Source: Bacteroidota bacterium
GTDB lineage: Bacteria > Bacteroidota > Bacteroidia > Bacteroidales > PXBB01
DNA length: 8,669 nucleotides
Assembly: GCA_022708385.1 (NCBI GenBank)
Contig: JAKIYU010000103.1
Coordinates: 1-8,669, forward strand
Direction: 5' to 3'
How positions within the stretch are numbered: the stretch's first letter is position 1; each line of letters begins with the position of its first letter. Shown one piece after another: positions 6,671 to 8,669 of this stretch. The notes under the pieces are model-generated. The model searched no databases, was not told where the DNA came from, and saw only the letters and a list, made by a program, of their open reading frames with translations. The position numbers were made by a program, and so were the translations under genes.

Positions 6671-6702
6671 TTTGGCATAATTCATCTAAATTTATAAATT
6701 TG
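6671..6702 (+). promoter_or_regulatory. Full-consensus Bacteroidetes promoter for the S8 protease gene
   Basis: TTTG at 6671-6674 and TAAATTTG at 6695-6702 match both boxes of the Bacteroidetes housekeeping promoter exactly, with a 20-nt spacer. Initiation near 6709 gives a leader of about 22 nt before ATG 6731. This is the best promoter in the window and separates the protease gene from the flippase operon. Confidence 0.75.
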
Positions 6703-6730
6703 AATTTTGCTAACCATTAAATGACATGAT

Positions 6731-8669
6731 ATGAAAAGATTTACAATGCTTTTTCTTTTGGTGTTTTTTTCTGTTCTTTGGATAAATGAGTTAAAATCTC
6801 AGACAGTTATACCCCATGGCTTAGACGGTGCTCTTTATGTGAAGTTCAAGGATAGCTTTCCTTTGAATGTTCCTGTTGATAAAAAAAATGGGAATATAGA
6901 TATAGAATCCCTGAAAATTTTCGACAACCTGAAAACAGAGTATGGGATAAAAAGGGTTTATAAATCATTCTATTTTTCGCGCGACTATAAGTTATTGCAA
7001 ACAGTGCGTGTGGAATTTGACAAAAAAGAAAAAGCTGTTGCGCTTATTCATACGCTGAATCAGTCACCACTCATAGAATATGCCGAGCCGGTGCCTTACC
7101 TGCAAACATGCCTGACCCCCAACGATATGGGCTCTAACAGCGTATCTAACGGTACATGGCACCTGTATAAAATCAATGCCCAGCAGGCCTGGGATATTTC
7201 AACAGGCAGTACCAGCGTAAAAGTGGCCATAGTCGATAATGCTATACAGACCACACACGTTGATCTGGCAGCCAATATGCTGGCAGGGTATGATGTAGCC
7301 GACAACGACAACAACCCCAATCCCCCCACTACCGATTACGACCACGGCACACACGTAGCCGGTATCGCCTCCGGCGTGAGCAACAACGGCATCGGGATGG
7401 CTTTCATTGGATACAGTGTTAAAATTATCCCTGTAAAGTCAACCAACGATGTGAACAGCATCACCCATGGCTACGAAGGCGTTACCTGGGCTGCCAACAA
7501 CGGCGCCGATGTCATTAATATGTCGTGGGGCGGCGAAGGCAGCAGCACAACGGCTCAGAATGTTATCAACTCCGCTTACAGTTTAGGTTGTAATCTGATA
7601 GCTGCCGCCGGTAACAGCGGCGACGATGGTAACCCTGTTTTTTATCCGGCTGCTTATGCCAATTGCATTGCTGTTGCCAATACCACTTCTACCGATGCCA
7701 AAGCCCCTTCTTCGCAATATGGCACATGGGTCGATATTGCTGCCCCTGGAACCAATATCTACAGCTCTATTCCGACAAACTCCTATGCTATTTTCTCAGG
7801 CACTTCCATGGCCTCTCCTCTTGTAGCAGGCCTGTGCGGTCTTATGCTCTCAGTAAATCCCAATCTTACACAAACGCAACTGAGAACATGCTTGCTTAAT
7901 TCAGCTGATAATATCGATGCACAAAACCCATCTTATGTAGGCCAGATTGGCTCAGGGCGTATTAATGCCTACCAGACGCTGGTTTGTGTCAGCGCTACCG
8001 TTAATGCACTCGATGCCGGTATTTCATCCATCGTTTCACCCGTGGGTACAACCTGTTCTGCAACTATTACCCCAGTTGTTAAACTGAAAAACTTCGGCTC
8101 TACAACACTTACCTCTGCATCTATAAAATACAGAATTGACAACGGAACACTGCAAACGCAAAGCTGGACGGGCAGCCTGGCTTCAAGCGCCGAAGTGAAC
8201 GTGACACTGCCCAATATGACGGCATCACAAGGCGCCCATACCTTTAAAGCCTATACAACCAGCCCGAACTCAGGATCTGATCAAAATGCTGCCAATGACA
8301 CTATGACCAGCAGTTTTACCTATTATGCTACAGGGCAGGCCCTGCCTTTTACAGAGGACTTTGAATCGGGCTCTTTCAGTACAAAAGGCTGGACCATTGT
8401 TAATCCCGACAACAGCATTACTTGGACTATTGCCACTACCGCAGGAAGCACACCCGGCACCAAATCGGCCAAGATGGATTTTTTCAATTATTCAACCACT
8501 GGCCAACGCGATGGCATGCAGACACCTCCGCTCAATTTTACAGGCTATTCTTCTGTAACTCTTTCTTTTCAGCATGCTTACCGCCGTTACGACCAGACCG
8601 CCACCGACTCACTTCTTGTTTATGTATCAACCGACTGCGGAGCTACTTTCCCGTACCAGGTATTGGCAA
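6731..8669 (+). CDS. Secreted subtilisin-like serine protease (peptidase S8) with accessory modules, 3' end outside window
   Basis: The frame is open from ATG 6731 to the window edge (646 codons, no stop seen). ATGs at 6721 and 6726 hit stops at once. Residues 1-23 are a signal peptide ending LKS with Gln24 next. Residues ~30-120 form a propeptide ending in IEYAEPVPYL, typical of S8 proteases that fold with an intramolecular chaperone. The catalytic domain (~130-415) starts WHLYKINAQQAW and has the full triad: Asp169 (VAIVDNAI), His205 (DHGTHVAGI) and Ser359 (GTSMASPLVAG), plus the oxyanion Asn295 (AAAGNSG). It should be active. A CARDB/Ig-like module follows (DAGISSIVSP from 428 to about 530), then a choice-of-anchor-J/MAM-like module beginning LPFTEDFESG at 538. 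Proteins of this build usually end in a T9SS sorting domain; that part lies beyond the window, so T9SS export is inferred. Asp is followed by Asn-Ala rather than the usual Thr/Ser-Gly. The promoter at 6671-6702 makes it a separate transcription unit. Confidence 0.93.
   Translation, partial: MKRFTMLFLLVFFSVLWINELKSQTVIPHGLDGALYVKFKDSFPLNVPVDKKNGNIDIESLKIFDNLKTEYGIKRVYKSFYFSRDYKLLQTVRVEFDKKEKAVALIHTLNQSPLIEYAEPVPYLQTCLTPNDMGSNSVSNGTWHLYKINAQQAWDISTGSTSVKVAIVDNAIQTTHVDLAANMLAGYDVADNDNNPNPPTTDYDHGTHVAGIASGVSNNGIGMAFIGYSVKIIPVKSTNDVNSITHGYEGVTWAANNGADVINMSWGGEGSSTTAQNVINSAYSLGCNLIAAAGNSGDDGNPVFYPAAYANCIAVANTTSTDAKAPSSQYGTWVDIAAPGTNIYSSIPTNSYAIFSGTSMASPLVAGLCGLMLSVNPNLTQTQLRTCLLNSADNIDAQNPSYVGQIGSGRINAYQTLVCVSATVNALDAGISSIVSPVGTTCSATITPVVKLKNFGSTTLTSASIKYRIDNGTLQTQSWTGSLASSAEVNVTLPNMTASQGAHTFKAYTTSPNSGSDQNAANDTMTSSFTYYATGQALPFTEDFESGSFSTKGWTIVNPDNSITWTIATTAGSTPGTKSAKMDFFNYSTTGQRDGMQTPPLNFTGYSSVTLSFQHAYRRYDQTATDSLLVYVSTDCGATFPYQVLA

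Noticed and set aside
6649..6673. A-run followed by CACCGCA and a T-run after the flippase stop, as a terminator
   Set aside because: The stem would be only A:T pairs with no G/C, so it is too weak to call. The T-run also overlaps the -33 box of the protease promoter.
7096..7329. Minus-strand open frame within the protease gene (also 7969-8214 minus, 7626-7899 plus and 8325-8558 plus)
   Set aside because: These are shadows of the GC-richer S8 protease reading frame, which has a complete catalytic triad across them.
1..8669. CRISPR array, tRNA or rRNA genes, riboswitch or prophage
   Set aside because: No regularly spaced direct repeats, no tRNA-like cloverleaf or rRNA sequence, and no phage genes were recognised on reading both strands.

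Overview
The window looks like a chromosomal segment of a Bacteroidota (Bacteroidetes) bacterium, read mostly on the plus strand. Four lines of evidence agree. There is a type IX secretion (T9SS) C-terminal sorting domain. Three plus-strand genes carry the TAnnTTTG -7 promoter element typical of the phylum. Starts lack Shine-Dalgarno sequences and sit in A/T-rich leaders. The cell-envelope protein families are ones characteristic of the phylum. The sequence alone does not allow a species call.

Layout, left to right. (1) 2-448: 3' end of infB, translation initiation factor IF-2. (2) 520-2427: a 635-aa, cysteine-rich secreted protein that begins with the SHxMGGxITWEC-type N-terminus and ends in a T9SS type A sorting domain. 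(3) 2447-2622: a small MITE-like element with perfect 22-bp terminal inverted repeats, lying between two convergent genes. (4) 2656-3672, minus strand: an ATP-dependent RNA ligase of the Deinococcus DraRnl (DRB0094) type with all nucleotidyltransferase motifs intact. (5) 3840-6650: a probable co-directional group made of a small outer-membrane beta-barrel, an uncharacterised lipoprotein and a 12-TM MOP-superfamily (Wzx-like) flippase. (6) 6731 to the right edge: a secreted subtilisin-like S8 protease followed by Ig-like and choice-of-anchor-J-type modules, cut by the window end. There is no gene-free stretch over 300 bases.

How the genes fit together. Most of the window serves the cell surface: two large exported proteins (one certainly and one probably T9SS cargo), one outer-membrane barrel, one lipoprotein and one lipid-linked-glycan flippase. 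The RNA ligase is the functional outlier. It is divergently oriented from the barrel gene and has no visible RNA-repair partner. The large secreted proteins and the lipoprotein also contain many matches to the Bacteroidetes O-glycosylation sequon D-(S/T)-(A/I/L/V/M/T).

I did not find a convincing, complete new system. The best leads are the non-autonomous element, the orphan RNA ligase, the barrel/lipoprotein/flippase cluster, and the sequon density of the T9SS protein.
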